64,000 nt of DNA. Origin: JANXYW01 sp031400455. GTDB lineage: Bacteria; Chloroflexota; Dehalococcoidia; DSTF01; JACRBR01. The position numbers and the translations under genes were made by a program. Position 1 is the first letter of the stretch, and every line of letters starts with the position of its first letter. Below, piece after piece: positions 9,161-17,047 of the stretch. The stretch covers positions 1-64,000 of the forward strand of contig JANNPX010000017.1 in the NCBI GenBank assembly GCA_031400455.1, read 5' to 3'. Under the pieces are notes generated by a model, which saw only the letters and a list, made by a program, of their open reading frames with translations, did not search any database and was not told the DNA's origin.

Positions 9161-9273
9161 AGTTCTCACCGTCCGTAGGCTGGTGGCTGCTCGCCTCATC
9201 GCGCCGAATATCGACTCGCGATCGGGCATGAGACGAGCCGTCCCGCGCCCGCTACCCATCTGCCCCCACGCCA

Positions 9274-9368
9274 ATCAGTGAGATCCGCGAAATCCCCGTT
9301 GCCCCGTCATCAATCTGCGCAATCTGCGGTCCGTCCAAGAAACTCTGTGAAATCTGTGCAATCTGTGG
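9274..9368. repeat. Array of ATCTGTG/ATCTGCG-type repeats
   Basis: Successive imperfect units (AATCTGCGC, AATCTGCGGT, CTCTGTGAA, ATCTGTGCA, ATCTGTGG) in the 288-bp gap before the membrane protein. Same family as 6694-6720. On the minus strand they read as runs of Q-I-A-Q-I, a chance translation. No gene is seen in this gap. Confidence 0.65.
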
Positions 9369-9449
9369 CTCCGCGCGGCCCCCGTTTGACACCCCGCAGA
9401 CCCCATCGCTAAGATCGAGCGCACCCCATCGCCTCCACGAAAGACTCCG

Positions 9450-10280
9450 ATGGCAACATCTCCCACACTTGATCGCCAGACCCAACCTGTGCAGGACTGG
9501 CCGCCGCCTTCCGCCTACGAGTCGCCGCGCACGGGCCGCATCCCGCTGCTCGCTGCTGTCTTCGCGATTGGGCTGGCGCTCTTCATCCGCCTCGATCCGC
9601 CGCAACCGTGGATCCTGCTCGTCGTCACCGCTCTCGTCGCGCTTGGCGCCGACGGCATCTACCGCCTGCATCCGCGCGCCGACTTCCACACGATCGCTGA
9701 CACGGCGCCGCACCTGTTCGTGCCGGTGCTCTTCTCGCTTTCCGCCGGACTCTTCCTCGAAGATGTCGTGCTGAGCTACTGGGCTGCGCCCGCCGTCGTC
9801 GGCGCCGGCGGACTGATGGCAGCAGCGCTCTACGCGGAGCACATCTCCGTCGAGCCGCACAGCGAGTCGTATCCGGCGGCGCGCTTCGTGCTGAACGTCG
9901 TCACGTATCTCTCAGCGTTCGGCTTCTACACCGTCGTCTACGGATTTGATGTCGACCTGCTGCCCGCAGCCTTCGCCGTCGGTCTTGTCAGCATGCTGCT
10001 GTCGATTGAGATCTTCCGCGAGGCAGAAGCCGATCCCATCCGCGCGCTCGTCTTCGCCGCCGTCATCGGCGTCATCGTCGCCGAGTCCCGCTGGGTGCTC
10101 TACTTCGTGCCGCTCGAAGGCTTCCTCGCCGGAGTCTTCCTGCTGCTGACGTTCTACCTCACCACCGGCATCATCTCGCACTACCTCACCGACCATCTCG
10201 AGCACACTGTCCTGCTCGAATTCGCGCTGGTAACGATCGCCGGCCTCGCCATCGTCGTCGGCGGCCACGTCCTCAGCTGA
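9450..10280 (+). CDS. Polytopic membrane protein, possibly DUF5656-like
   Basis: 276 residues with a soluble N-terminus of about 30 residues and then roughly eight hydrophobic helices (IPLLAAVFAIGLALFI, WILLVVTALVALGA, LFVPVLFSLSAGLFL, and so on). No catalytic or transport signature is recognisable. Length and topology resemble a Chloroflexota family of unknown function. The following DUF429 gene starts 14 bp downstream, so the two are probably one transcript. Confidence 0.6.
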   Translation: MATSPTLDRQTQPVQDWPPPSAYESPRTGRIPLLAAVFAIGLALFIRLDPPQPWILLVVTALVALGADGIYRLHPRADFHTIADTAPHLFVPVLFSLSAGLFLEDVVLSYWAAPAVVGAGGLMAAALYAEHISVEPHSESYPAARFVLNVVTYLSAFGFYTVVYGFDVDLLPAAFAVGLVSMLLSIEIFREAEADPIRALVFAAVIGVIVAESRWVLYFVPLEGFLAGVFLLLTFYLTTGIISHYLTDHLEHTVLLEFALVTIAGLAIVVGGHVLS

Positions 10281-10294
10281 TCGCCGAAACCCGC

Positions 10295-10948
10295 ATGCCT
10301 GAAACCCTTCTCGGCATCGATTTCGCCGGACCGAGCCGCACCTCCGGCTACGCGCTGCTCGACACGTCCGGCGCTCTGCTCGACGTCGGCCTCATCGGCG
10401 ACGACGCAGCGATCCTGGACCTGATCGATCGCTTCGCGCCCGCCACGGTCGCCATCGACTGCCCGCTCGGGCTTCCCGCCGGCCTCGACTGCCTCGATCC
10501 CGCGTGCGCCTGCGCGCCCACCTCACCGAAGGGCATTCGCGAGAGCGAGCTAGCCGTCCGCGCACTTGGCTACGGCCTCTACTTCACCACCAAGAAGACG
10601 ATCATCCGCGCCATGGCCGACCGCGGCATCGCCTTCCGGCGCACCATGGAAGCCGGCGGCGCGCGCGTGATCGAGGTCTATCCCTACGCCACAAAGCGCA
10701 TCCTCTTCGGCACGAAGAAGATGCCCAAGAAGACCACACCCGAAGGCGCAGCTTGGCTCCGAGACCAACTCACCGCCATCGTCCCCGATCTTGCACACGT
10801 CGCGCGTACGCTAACCCACGACGAACTAGACGCCATCACCGCCGCCTACACGGCACTGCTGTTCGCGCGCGGCGAAGCGATGGCGCTCGGGAACGCAGCC
10901 GAAGGCGCAATCGTCGTGCCCGCGCCTCTCCGTTCTGCCGCACAGTGA
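10295..10948 (+). CDS. DUF429 family protein (RNase H-like fold, predicted nuclease)
   Basis: 217 residues. LLGIDFAGPSRTSGYALLD is the opening beta-hairpin with the first acidic residue, AIDCPLGLP the second (VAIDxPL is the hallmark of DUF429), RVIEVYPYATKRIL a third block, and HDELDAITAAYTALL the C-terminal acidic helix. The spacing is that of an RNase H-like metal site. The activity of the family is unproven. It is co-directional with the membrane protein 14 bp upstream. Confidence 0.75.
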   Translation: MPETLLGIDFAGPSRTSGYALLDTSGALLDVGLIGDDAAILDLIDRFAPATVAIDCPLGLPAGLDCLDPACACAPTSPKGIRESELAVRALGYGLYFTTKKTIIRAMADRGIAFRRTMEAGGARVIEVYPYATKRILFGTKKMPKKTTPEGAAWLRDQLTAIVPDLAHVARTLTHDELDAITAAYTALLFARGEAMALGNAAEGAIVVPAPLRSAAQ

Positions 10949-11153
10949 GCGCTGCGATCCGCGTAGGGGCGTTCCGTAGCGCGCCCACCGCGATCCACCA
11001 CGAACTGTCATGGCAACACCACCCAGAGTGGCATAGCCGTCCCCGGCTGTGAGTCCCGCGCGTCAGACAACGTCCGCGTCTCTGCTGTGAATCCGCCCTG
11101 ACCCCCGTGCTATGATCCTCGCATTCTGATCCCGCACAGCACGGAGCGTCGCC

Positions 11154-11786
11154 ATGGCTACCTTCACCAACACCATCACCACCGTCGATCAGCTCCGAGA
11201 ATTCATCCCGCCCCCGAGCGGCCCCGCCCTCGCAAAGGAGATCGATCACATCGACGAGCACGCGCGTGCGTTCATCGAGCGCTCCCCCTTCGCCCTCATC
11301 GCCACCTCCAACGACGAAGGCAAGTGCGATGTCTCGCCGAAGGGCGACGTGCCCGGCTTCGTGCAGGTCCTCGACGACCACACTCTCGTCATCCCCGATC
11401 GCCCCGGCAACCAGCGCGCCGACTCCCTCCAGAACATCCTCGCCAACCCCCACATCGGCATGCTCATGATCATCCCCGGCGTCGACTGGACCCTTCGCGT
11501 CAACGGCCGCGCCGAACTCGTGCGCGATCCCGACGTCCTCCAGCGCTGCGCCGTCGAAGGCAAGCTGCCGCTGCTCGGCATCGCCATGCACGTGCAAGAG
11601 CTCTTCCTGCACTGCCCGAAGTGCTTCCTGCGTTCGCAGCTCTGGGACACCACGCAGTGGATGCCCGCCGACGAGCAGCCGCGCTGGGCCGCCGTCCTGC
11701 GCGATCACACAAAGCTCGACGCCATCCCCGTCGACGTAATCGAAAAGGCCCTCAACGCCGGCCACACCCCCGACAAGCTCTACTAA
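11154..11786 (+). CDS. Pyridoxamine-5'-phosphate-oxidase-fold flavoprotein
   Basis: 210 residues, split-barrel FMN-binding fold. ALIATSNDEGKCDVSPKGDVPGF is the strand-turn-strand that holds FMN phosphate, and DRPGNQRADSLQNILANPHIGMLMIIPG is the long conserved block of the MSMEG_1061-type subfamily. LFLHCPKCFLRSQLW near the C-terminus is typical too. It probably reduces or oxidises a small molecule; the substrate is unknown. It is the last chromosomal gene before the element inserted in tRNA-Pro. Confidence 0.8.
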   Translation: MATFTNTITTVDQLREFIPPPSGPALAKEIDHIDEHARAFIERSPFALIATSNDEGKCDVSPKGDVPGFVQVLDDHTLVIPDRPGNQRADSLQNILANPHIGMLMIIPGVDWTLRVNGRAELVRDPDVLQRCAVEGKLPLLGIAMHVQELFLHCPKCFLRSQLWDTTQWMPADEQPRWAAVLRDHTKLDAIPVDVIEKALNAGHTPDKLY

Positions 11787-11853
11787 CGAAGAGCCGAGCA
11801 GCCGGCGTCAGCCTCTGTGTCGAGTCGCGGCGCGCATGATAAACTCACCCCGT

Positions 11854-11893
11854 TCGGGGCGTGGCTCAGCCCGGTAGAGCACCTGACTGGGGG
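11854..11893 (+). repeat. attL: 40-bp direct repeat, the stranded 5' half of tRNA-Pro
   Basis: Identical over 40 bases to 16956-16995. It covers the tRNA-Pro acceptor 5' strand, D arm, anticodon 5' strand and anticodon loop, then diverges exactly at the base after the loop (C instead of T). A -10-like TAAACT lies at 11840-11845. This is the original 5' half of the gene, cut off by insertion of the element. Confidence 0.9.
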
Positions 11894-12145
11894 CTACTCC
11901 GGGGCTAACTCAGTGCTCTCGTATCTGCGATCCGAAGCTAGAATCGCGAAGTTATCTGCTCTTTACGGCGACCAAATATAGACGCGTGCTTTCCTAAAAC
12001 CAGCGGGTCGATGCACTATGCAGTCACCTGAGGTGGAGAACGCCGACCCGATCTGAGTTGCTGAGCGTCCACATCCGGCAGTACTCGAAGAGCACGCCCG
12101 TAAGATCCGGCGCTGCCCCAACATCCCTCCTCCGTCGAGGTGAGT
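11894..12145. other. Left-end non-coding segment of the element
   Basis: 252 bases between attL and the first gene. I see no convincing reading frame, RNA gene or inverted repeat. It presumably contains the left integrase-arm sites. Confidence 0.4.
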
Positions 12146-12616
12146 TCAACTAAACGAAACCCAGCTACCGAATGAACTCGGGATGTCGTGCTCCTTAAGC
12201 CAAGCTTGGAAATCCGTCTCGGAGGCGAACCGCTCTTTGATGAGCCACAATAAGACCGTGTCTTTGTACTCCTTTCTCACCCGCCACCAGTACTCGTACT
12301 CGTCGGACCCCCACAGGCTTCGCACAAACGGACCGACGTCAGACCCGTACAACTCCAGCGCGCCATCTGCGCGGATGCTAGCACTCAAGAGGGAGTCGTG
12401 ATCGGTACGTAGGTCGACGCTGCGGATGAGCCGATCCTCGGGCACCGGTTCCGGCGGCGTTCTTTCGGAGCCATTGTCAGTGCGCAAGCATTCGTCGCAG
12501 AAGTCGTACCATCCGGCAGTATCATCATCTTGTCCCCGCAACTTCATATAGAGCTTCCCGGTGGAAGGGCGGTCGGCGTGCATATAACAGGGCGGGTTCT
12601 CAGCTTCGCTTGACAT
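12146..12616 (-). CDS. Hypothetical protein of the element, 156 residues, zinc-ribbon-like start
   Basis: The start at 12616 is chosen because AAAGGGGAA lies 6 bp upstream; the frame remains open further but looks non-coding. The N-terminal part has C-x-x-H... and WYDFCDECL cysteines that could bind a metal. The C-terminal half has a dense aromatic segment (GSDEYEYWWRVRKEYKDTVL) followed by a helix ending DFQAWLKEHDIP. The acidic, soluble composition is typical of small accessory proteins of mobile elements (immunity or regulatory), but I do not recognise a named family. Confidence 0.6.
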   Translation of the reverse strand: MSSEAENPPCYMHADRPSTGKLYMKLRGQDDDTAGWYDFCDECLRTDNGSERTPPEPVPEDRLIRSVDLRTDHDSLLSASIRADGALELYGSDVGPFVRSLWGSDEYEYWWRVRKEYKDTVLLWLIKERFASETDFQAWLKEHDIPSSFGSWVSFS

Positions 12617-13055
12617 GGCGGGTTCCCCTTTCATTAAACACAGCCGCATCCACCCGGCGCGCCGCCGCCGCCAGGCGCTGCTGAACCGCGACAGACGACT
12701 CCGTCTACTACGCCGGGTCGAAGAGTACGCAACCTGTGTCTTGATGTGGGTGAAGAGGCGGTCACCTAGCCTCCACCCGAAGTGTACCAGCACCGGCTCC
12801 CGCGAGACCCTTGCTGTCTGTAGCTGCCACGTTGCCGCCGCGCCATCGTGTGTGCAGATCCGGCGCACGCCTAACTATGTAGGTCGAGCCACGCTGCATC
12901 CCGGAGGTTTCAACGAAGAGGTTGAGCTGCCTTACCGCCTACGCGCATCCGAAATGAAGCCGGGCGTTCGACGACATCTAGTAACTTCCTAACTCGCGGG
13001 GTCCGTACGCTGCGCTCGCAGATATGAGATACTCAGCGTAAGCACGCGAATCATC
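12617..13055. other. Spacer between the two cargo genes
   Basis: 439 bases between divergently oriented genes. Apart from the ribosome-binding site of the minus-strand gene I see no RNA, repeat or gene that stands out. Open frames here are short and compositionally unconvincing. Confidence 0.35.
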
Positions 13056-13805
13056 GTGCGCATGTCTAGTCCTGTTACCGGGATCCGATGTCACGAAACA
13101 CCCCTGCCCATGGCATCAAGGACGGTGCAAATGAGATTCTTGTCTCGCAAGCCGAAGCGGCAACCGTTTATCTCCGACGCCGTCCGAGAACGCCTTGATT
13201 ACGCGATTCGCGAGCTTCCGGTGGACGAACCAACTCAACGGACTCTCTTGGCGGTGGTGGGCGCCGGTGTATACGCGGGCGATTGCGTCCTGCGCCTCGA
13301 CACGGAACTCCGTCGCTACTGGACAAGTTCCGAGGAACAGATGCTGGGCGTCGTGTGGGTCTTCAGCGCGGCGATGCTTTCGCGTTGGATTCGCAAGGGT
13401 TGGCCCCCGCCGCTGGCGAGCCCTGGAATCCGCGAAGCGAAGGAGGCGTGGGCCTCCGGCCTACGGAATATCTTCGGACCGCGAGGCGACCCGGACGTAG
13501 GCTTGCAGGGGTTTCTACAGGTCGATGCCCAGTTCAACGCTGACAGCGACTTTAATGACGAGGCAATCGCGCAAGGTGGGCATGTCCGGTTCATCGACCA
13601 CGACCTCCTACTAGGCCTTGCTGGCGCCGCACTTGGACGCCCTCTTGCGAATGTTCAGCTCCAACTACCGGTCGATGACCTCTTCGACCTCCTCGCTCAA
13701 GGTTGGATACCGGTAGAAGGCCCCCCCACCACGTCCGTGGAGATGTCCGCGATAATGTTGGATGCGGAGGCCCTGATGTACGAAATTCACGAACAACTTG
13801 GATGA
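13056..13805 (+). CDS. Hypothetical protein of the element, up to 249 residues
   Basis: Not recognised. Starts at 13056, 13110 or 13131 are all possible; the shorter ones give a cleaner basic N-terminus (MRFLSRKPKRQPF). It is a soluble alpha-rich protein with a hydrophobic central segment (TLLAVVGAGVYAGDCVL) and an acidic C-terminus (MLDAEALMYEIHEQLG). It is the only plus-strand gene in the element, so it is transcribed separately from the integrase-rep operon and is a candidate cargo gene. Confidence 0.5.
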   Translation: MRMSSPVTGIRCHETPLPMASRTVQMRFLSRKPKRQPFISDAVRERLDYAIRELPVDEPTQRTLLAVVGAGVYAGDCVLRLDTELRRYWTSSEEQMLGVVWVFSAAMLSRWIRKGWPPPLASPGIREAKEAWASGLRNIFGPRGDPDVGLQGFLQVDAQFNADSDFNDEAIAQGGHVRFIDHDLLLGLAGAALGRPLANVQLQLPVDDLFDLLAQGWIPVEGPPTTSVEMSAIMLDAEALMYEIHEQLG

Positions 13806-13893
13806 AGCACAGGTACCACGATCAGCTTTCGCCCGACTCGCCGCAAGTCCTCCGGCGCTACTCGCTGCCGTTCCAGATGTCTGATTCGTGCCA

Positions 13894-14964
13894 TCACTCC
13901 TCCGGTCTCGGCCCGTCTCTCGCTTCATCGCGGAGCCGCCGTCGTTCCGTCTCACTCTCGCGCCGGTCATACCGCCACGGCGACACAGACAGGAACTCCT
14001 CGCCTGTGCTGAGCAGACGCGCCGGATACTTTCCCGACAACGGCGAGCGCGGACTCCACTTCACCCGCCAACCCGCCGAGCACGACCATACGCGCCGACC
14101 CGTCGGCCACGCCTTCACGTCCTTGAGTAGGTACTTGGCAAAGTAGCTGACACCACCGCCGATGTTTCGGAGCAGCCGCACATCGACGATATAGCCGAAG
14201 CCGGCTTGCACGGCGAGCTTCTGCAGCAGCTCTTTGGGGAGCCATTGCAAACCACGCAACGCGAGATGATAGTGAATCGCCCCACGCGCTTGCACTTCAC
14301 CGACGCGAAAGAACTGGATCGACTTTCGCGCGGCGGGAAACGCTTGTCGGATCAGCTCGATTAGGTGGTTCCAGTGTTTCGATGCACCGGCGTTCCACAC
14401 ACTGATCGCCTCTGGAGAGTCGAGCCCCGCCGCTTCGCCTGGCGCAGTCACGGTGACGAACAACACACGGCTGTCAGCGTTGGAGATTTTCAGACCCGAG
14501 AGCATCGATGCTTTCGCGTACCGCGCCCAGTGGAGACCACAAGCCGGACATCTGCGGCGACCACATCGTTTCACGATTCGGTCCGGTGCGCCGTGCGGCA
14601 ACGAGCGCGCTCGCCAACCGTAGGGCAATTCACCGGGCTTTACAGGGACGAGCACGACGGGAGTCGGGCAGGGTAGCTCTAGGTTCTCTTGGAGTTGTTC
14701 TACCGGTATCAAGTCGAGCTGCCGCGCAGCGCTTCGCTCCGCATGCCGCGTGCGTGCTGAGCCCGGCGCTTCGACGCCGGACGAGAAAGGGGACGGCCTC
14801 CGGCGGCGCTTGTCCAGCGAGGAGGAGAGCGGTTGCTCTCCTCCGGAGGTTAAGCCTGGGTGCTGAGACCCGCGCGTCAAGGGGGTATCCATAAAATCGC
14901 CCGGCGATTTTACAGACCCTCCCCCTTGACCCGCTGGACAGTCGAGCTGATCCTGGAGCGTCAT
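13894..14964 (-). CDS. Rolling-circle replication initiator (HUH endonuclease)
   Basis: 356 residues. Cysteines 134, 139 and 142 (CGRRRCPACG) form a zinc knuckle. VLFVTVTAPG is the first Rep strand. GEVQARGAIHYHLALRG carries the HUH motif (His 231 and 233), and YFAKYLLKD (274-282) carries the catalytic Tyr and Lys. This order is that of RepSA-like initiators of actinobacterial plasmids and integrative elements, and of some filamentous phages. It nicks the double-strand origin and stays 5'-linked. The start codon overlaps the previous stop by 4 bp (ATGA). The first 110 residues are low-complexity and contain hairpin-forming DNA, so a later start is possible. Confidence 0.82.
   Translation of the reverse strand: MTLQDQLDCPAGQGGGSVKSPGDFMDTPLTRGSQHPGLTSGGEQPLSSSLDKRRRRPSPFSSGVEAPGSARTRHAERSAARQLDLIPVEQLQENLELPCPTPVVLVPVKPGELPYGWRARSLPHGAPDRIVKRCGRRRCPACGLHWARYAKASMLSGLKISNADSRVLFVTVTAPGEAAGLDSPEAISVWNAGASKHWNHLIELIRQAFPAARKSIQFFRVGEVQARGAIHYHLALRGLQWLPKELLQKLAVQAGFGYIVDVRLLRNIGGGVSYFAKYLLKDVKAWPTGRRVWSCSAGWRVKWSPRSPLSGKYPARLLSTGEEFLSVSPWRYDRRESETERRRLRDEARDGPRPEE
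14821..14844. repeat. Perfect hairpin (10-bp stem, 4-base loop) in the 5' part of rep
   Basis: GGAGGAGAGC, loop GGTT, GCTCTCCTCC. It is unusually stable for coding DNA and is a candidate part of the replication origin. Confidence 0.7.
14877..14929. repeat. Nested inverted repeats at the start of rep, candidate double-strand origin
   Basis: The outer arms TCAAGGGGG (14877-14885) and CCCCCTTGA (14921-14929) enclose an inner perfect 10-bp stem TAAAATCGCC / GGCGATTTTA with a one-base centre (14892-14912). The inner stem is AT-rich at its ends in an otherwise GC-rich region. Rolling-circle origins typically pair such a cruciform with the initiator gene. This is inference; no nick site can be proven by eye. 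Confidence 0.55.
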
Positions 14965-15200
14965 CGCTTCCGCCGCTTCTTCGCGGACGCGAGCGCCATA
15001 CGGGAGTAGTGAGCCTTACGGAGCGAAGCCGCGCGACGTGCGCGTTCCTCAGGCGGCAACTTCCCTTCGGGGTCAACTTCGCGGGCGAAGCGTGCGTCAG
15101 CCGCCGTCCGCGCGGCCGCAGTCGCGGCCGTCCGGTCGTCAGCGAACGCCCAACGATGGTTCGCCGCTATGCGTGCCCGAAGGGAGTACTCGCTCTGCAT
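14961..15200 (-). CDS. Small basic protein of the element, 79 residues
   Basis: MQSEYSLRARIAANHRWAF followed by DDRTAATAAARTAADARFAREVDPEG and a basic end (AKKRRKR). This pattern recalls a small conserved protein found next to rep, xis and int genes in actinobacterial plasmids and integrative elements. Its function is unknown; DNA binding is plausible from the charge. The stop overlaps the Rep start by 4 bp, so rep is translationally coupled to it. A start at 15221 is possible but ATG 15200 fits the family better. Confidence 0.65.
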   Translation of the reverse strand: MQSEYSLRARIAANHRWAFADDRTAATAAARTAADARFAREVDPEGKLPPEERARRAASLRKAHYSRMALASAKKRRKR

Positions 15201-15263
15201 GACGGCACTGTGCCGCCGCAAGTCGGATAGTCGCGGATGAGACCACGGGTAAGTGGGGTTAAA

Positions 15264-15911
15264 TCAGGAGTGACGGAATCGGCAGGTCTTGCGCTGTGCG
15301 CCGTTCTTGTTGTGCTCCTCAAGGTGCTTGAACTTGTGCGGTTCGCGTAGTCGCAACCCTGCCCAGCCCAACGCCACCAACCCATCAACCACGGCGACAG
15401 CATGCTTCGGCGCACGCTCCAGGTGCTTCAGGAGATGTGTTGCGACTTCGCCGTTTACCGGTTTCGTTCCCGCACTGGCGAGAACTCCATTCATTGAGGC
15501 AACGTCGCCAGCGACGGTCGGCGCGGGAGTCGGTTCGGGCTCACCAGCTCCTACCGAGGCGGCGCGCAGCACGACGGATGCTTCGGCGACCGCCTGAGCC
15601 TGTCGAAGCTCCTCGCGACGCCAACCCGACATCGGCACCCAACCATCACCCTCTCGGGCATCCGGCCAGTCGTGTGCCTCGAACTCGTACCAGTCCCGCG
15701 TAGCGATGACAACGAGATCGCGACGGGCAGCCTGACTGAGCGTCACCGTGTCGTAATACGTCCATTCGGCGAGCTTCACGTCTTTGCCCGCGACGTTGAA
15801 TGACGTGAACTTGAGGCGCGTCTTTCGAAGTCTGAGTCTGATCGTTCCGTACTTGGTCAGCTCGGAACTCGTGAACATCGAGTCGGCGATCTCGTACTCG
15901 CCCTCGTTCAC
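15264..15911 (-). CDS. Hypothetical protein of the element, 215 residues
   Basis: Not recognised. The N-terminal half is a beta-rich soluble domain (YGTIRLRLRKTRLKFTSFNV). WRREELRQAQAVAEASVVLR is a helix, followed by an Ala/Pro/Thr-rich linker and a basic His/Lys-rich end (HKFKHLEEHNKNGAQRK). Its ATG overlaps the integrase stop by 4 bp, so it is coupled to the integrase. It may act in excision or replication control. Confidence 0.6.
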   Translation of the reverse strand: MNEGEYEIADSMFTSSELTKYGTIRLRLRKTRLKFTSFNVAGKDVKLAEWTYYDTVTLSQAARRDLVVIATRDWYEFEAHDWPDAREGDGWVPMSGWRREELRQAQAVAEASVVLRAASVGAGEPEPTPAPTVAGDVASMNGVLASAGTKPVNGEVATHLLKHLERAPKHAVAVVDGLVALGWAGLRLREPHKFKHLEEHNKNGAQRKTCRFRHS

Positions 15912-16918
15912 AATCGGTCTCCAGGACTCAAACGACGGTGCGCCGCCTGTGCTCGTTCAGCGCCGGTCGATGCGGCATATCGCTCAAGCATCGACCGCGA
16001 GCGCCAACCCGCGAGCCTCATCAAGTCACCTTCGAGACCACCATTCGATAGCCAGCTGTGCGCGAAGGTGTGTCGCAGCTGGTGCGGATGAATTTCACCG
16101 AGCCCGGCTTTGCGGCCCCGATTCTTAATCATCTGCGACACGCCGCTCTCGGCGAACGCGCCCTTACGCCCGAGCCACAGCTCCGGCAGCGACTTCGCTG
16201 CATGTTGGCCGCGTTTTCGGAGATAGCGATCCAATGCCTTCACGGTCTTGTGTCCGATGGGGAGGACTCGCGCCCGCCCGCCTTTGCCCATGACGCGGAG
16301 GAGCCCGTTATCCAGATCAATATCGTTGTCGTCGTCCCCGGTGTACCTGAGCCCGACGACTTCAGCGCGCCGCGCGCCGGTATCGATAAAGACGCGCAAG
16401 ATAGCCAGGTCCCTTCGGTTCTCGAAGGTATCGGGCTTCTCAGCGGTGGCTAACAGCGCGGCGAGCTGACCATCACTGAACACCGGCACCGGCTGCGGTT
16501 CATTCTTTGGCGGACGCATCCTCGCCATCGGTGACTCTTTGACCTCGCCCTCCTCGGCGAGCCATTTGAAGAAGGCCTGCAGACTCTTGAATCGATTGTT
16601 CGCCGTCGCCGGCTTCCACTTCTCGACGAGCTCGATGATGTACGCCTCGATGTGCTCACGATGCATCTTCGCCACGTCTACCGGCATGCCGTGCTCTGCC
16701 AGGTACCGCGCCAGCTGGCGGGTAGCCTCCGTGTAGGTCTCGATCGTCCGAGGCGAGGCGCTACGGGCGCGAAGGTGACGGGTGAAGGAAACGATGTTGT
16801 CGTGGATATCGCCGTGTGTTGTAATGGCCTCGGAAGCCGCGTGCGGCACGTGCTCACCCCCTCGATTTGCCCCCAGCGGATCGAGAAAGTTATATGCGAT
16901 TCGAGCCCAGTGCCGCAA
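15908..16918 (-). CDS. Tyrosine recombinase / integrase (XerC/D-like)
   Basis: 336 residues. The N-terminal SAM-like core-binding domain (about 36-125) includes SPRTIETYTEATRQLARYL. The catalytic set is Arg183 (TGARRAEV), Lys212 (GKGGRARVLP), His279-x-x-Arg282 (HQLRHTFAH), Trp305 in the His/Trp position (LAGWRSRS) and the nucleophile Tyr314 (LERYAAS). It should cut at the anticodon-loop region of tRNA-Pro and mediate integration and excision. Its start lies 38 bp from attR. The exact start is uncertain, since the first 25 residues look atypical. Confidence 0.92.
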   Translation of the reverse strand: MRHWARIAYNFLDPLGANRGGEHVPHAASEAITTHGDIHDNIVSFTRHLRARSASPRTIETYTEATRQLARYLAEHGMPVDVAKMHREHIEAYIIELVEKWKPATANNRFKSLQAFFKWLAEEGEVKESPMARMRPPKNEPQPVPVFSDGQLAALLATAEKPDTFENRRDLAILRVFIDTGARRAEVVGLRYTGDDDNDIDLDNGLLRVMGKGGRARVLPIGHKTVKALDRYLRKRGQHAAKSLPELWLGRKGAFAESGVSQMIKNRGRKAGLGEIHPHQLRHTFAHSWLSNGGLEGDLMRLAGWRSRSMLERYAASTGAERAQAAHRRLSPGDRL

Positions 16919-16955
16919 GCATTTTCAGGTTATGTGCCGTTTTCAGATTCAAAAG

Positions 16956-16995
16956 TCGGGGCGTGGCTCAGCCCGGTAGAGCACCTGACTGGGGG
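16956..16995 (+). repeat. attR: 40-bp direct repeat inside the intact tRNA-Pro
   Basis: Identical to attL at 11854-11893. The element supplies this 5' half, so the functional tRNA gene consists of an element-borne 5' half joined to the native 3' half at 16996. Confidence 0.9.
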
Positions 16996-17033
16996 TCAGG
17001 AGGTCGCAGGTTCGAATCCTGTCGCCCCGACCA
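16957..17033 (+). tRNA. tRNA-Pro (anticodon GGG)
   Basis: The acceptor stem CGGGGCG/CGCCCCG, D arm GCTC...GAGC, anticodon stem CCTGA/TCAGG with loop CTGGGGG (anticodon GGG) and T arm with TTCGAAT all fold normally, and CCA is encoded. It is the insertion target of the element and is restored by it. Confidence 0.95.
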
Positions 17034-17047
17034 TATTTCGAAACTGA

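Larger units (their letters stand above)
11854..16995. mobile_element. Integrative rolling-circle element in tRNA-Pro(GGG), about 5.1 kb
   Basis: Bounded by 40-bp direct repeats of the tRNA 5' half (attL 11854-11893, attR 16956-16995). It holds a tyrosine integrase whose start is 38 bp from attR, an adjoining unknown gene, a small basic protein and a HUH-type Rep, all on the minus strand. Two further unknown genes lie at the attL end. No relaxase, conjugation ATPase or capsid gene is visible. It therefore looks like an integrated plasmid or satellite that excises to a circle replicating by rolling circle. Codon use is less strongly GC-biased than in the flanks. Confidence 0.85.

Noticed and set aside
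9252..9860. A 202-codon minus-strand frame with repeated Q-I-A-Q-I text
   Set aside because: It translates an intergenic ATCTGTG repeat array and runs antisense into the membrane protein gene.
10836..11765. A 309-codon minus-strand frame
   Set aside because: It is antisense to the DUF429 and PNPOx genes, both of which have conserved motifs.
11855..11893. A second tRNA-Pro gene
   Set aside because: Only the 5' half is present; sequence after the anticodon loop is unrelated, so it is the att remnant.
12615..12992. A 125-codon plus-strand frame in the element
   Set aside because: It begins inside the ribosome site of the opposite gene and has no coding pattern.
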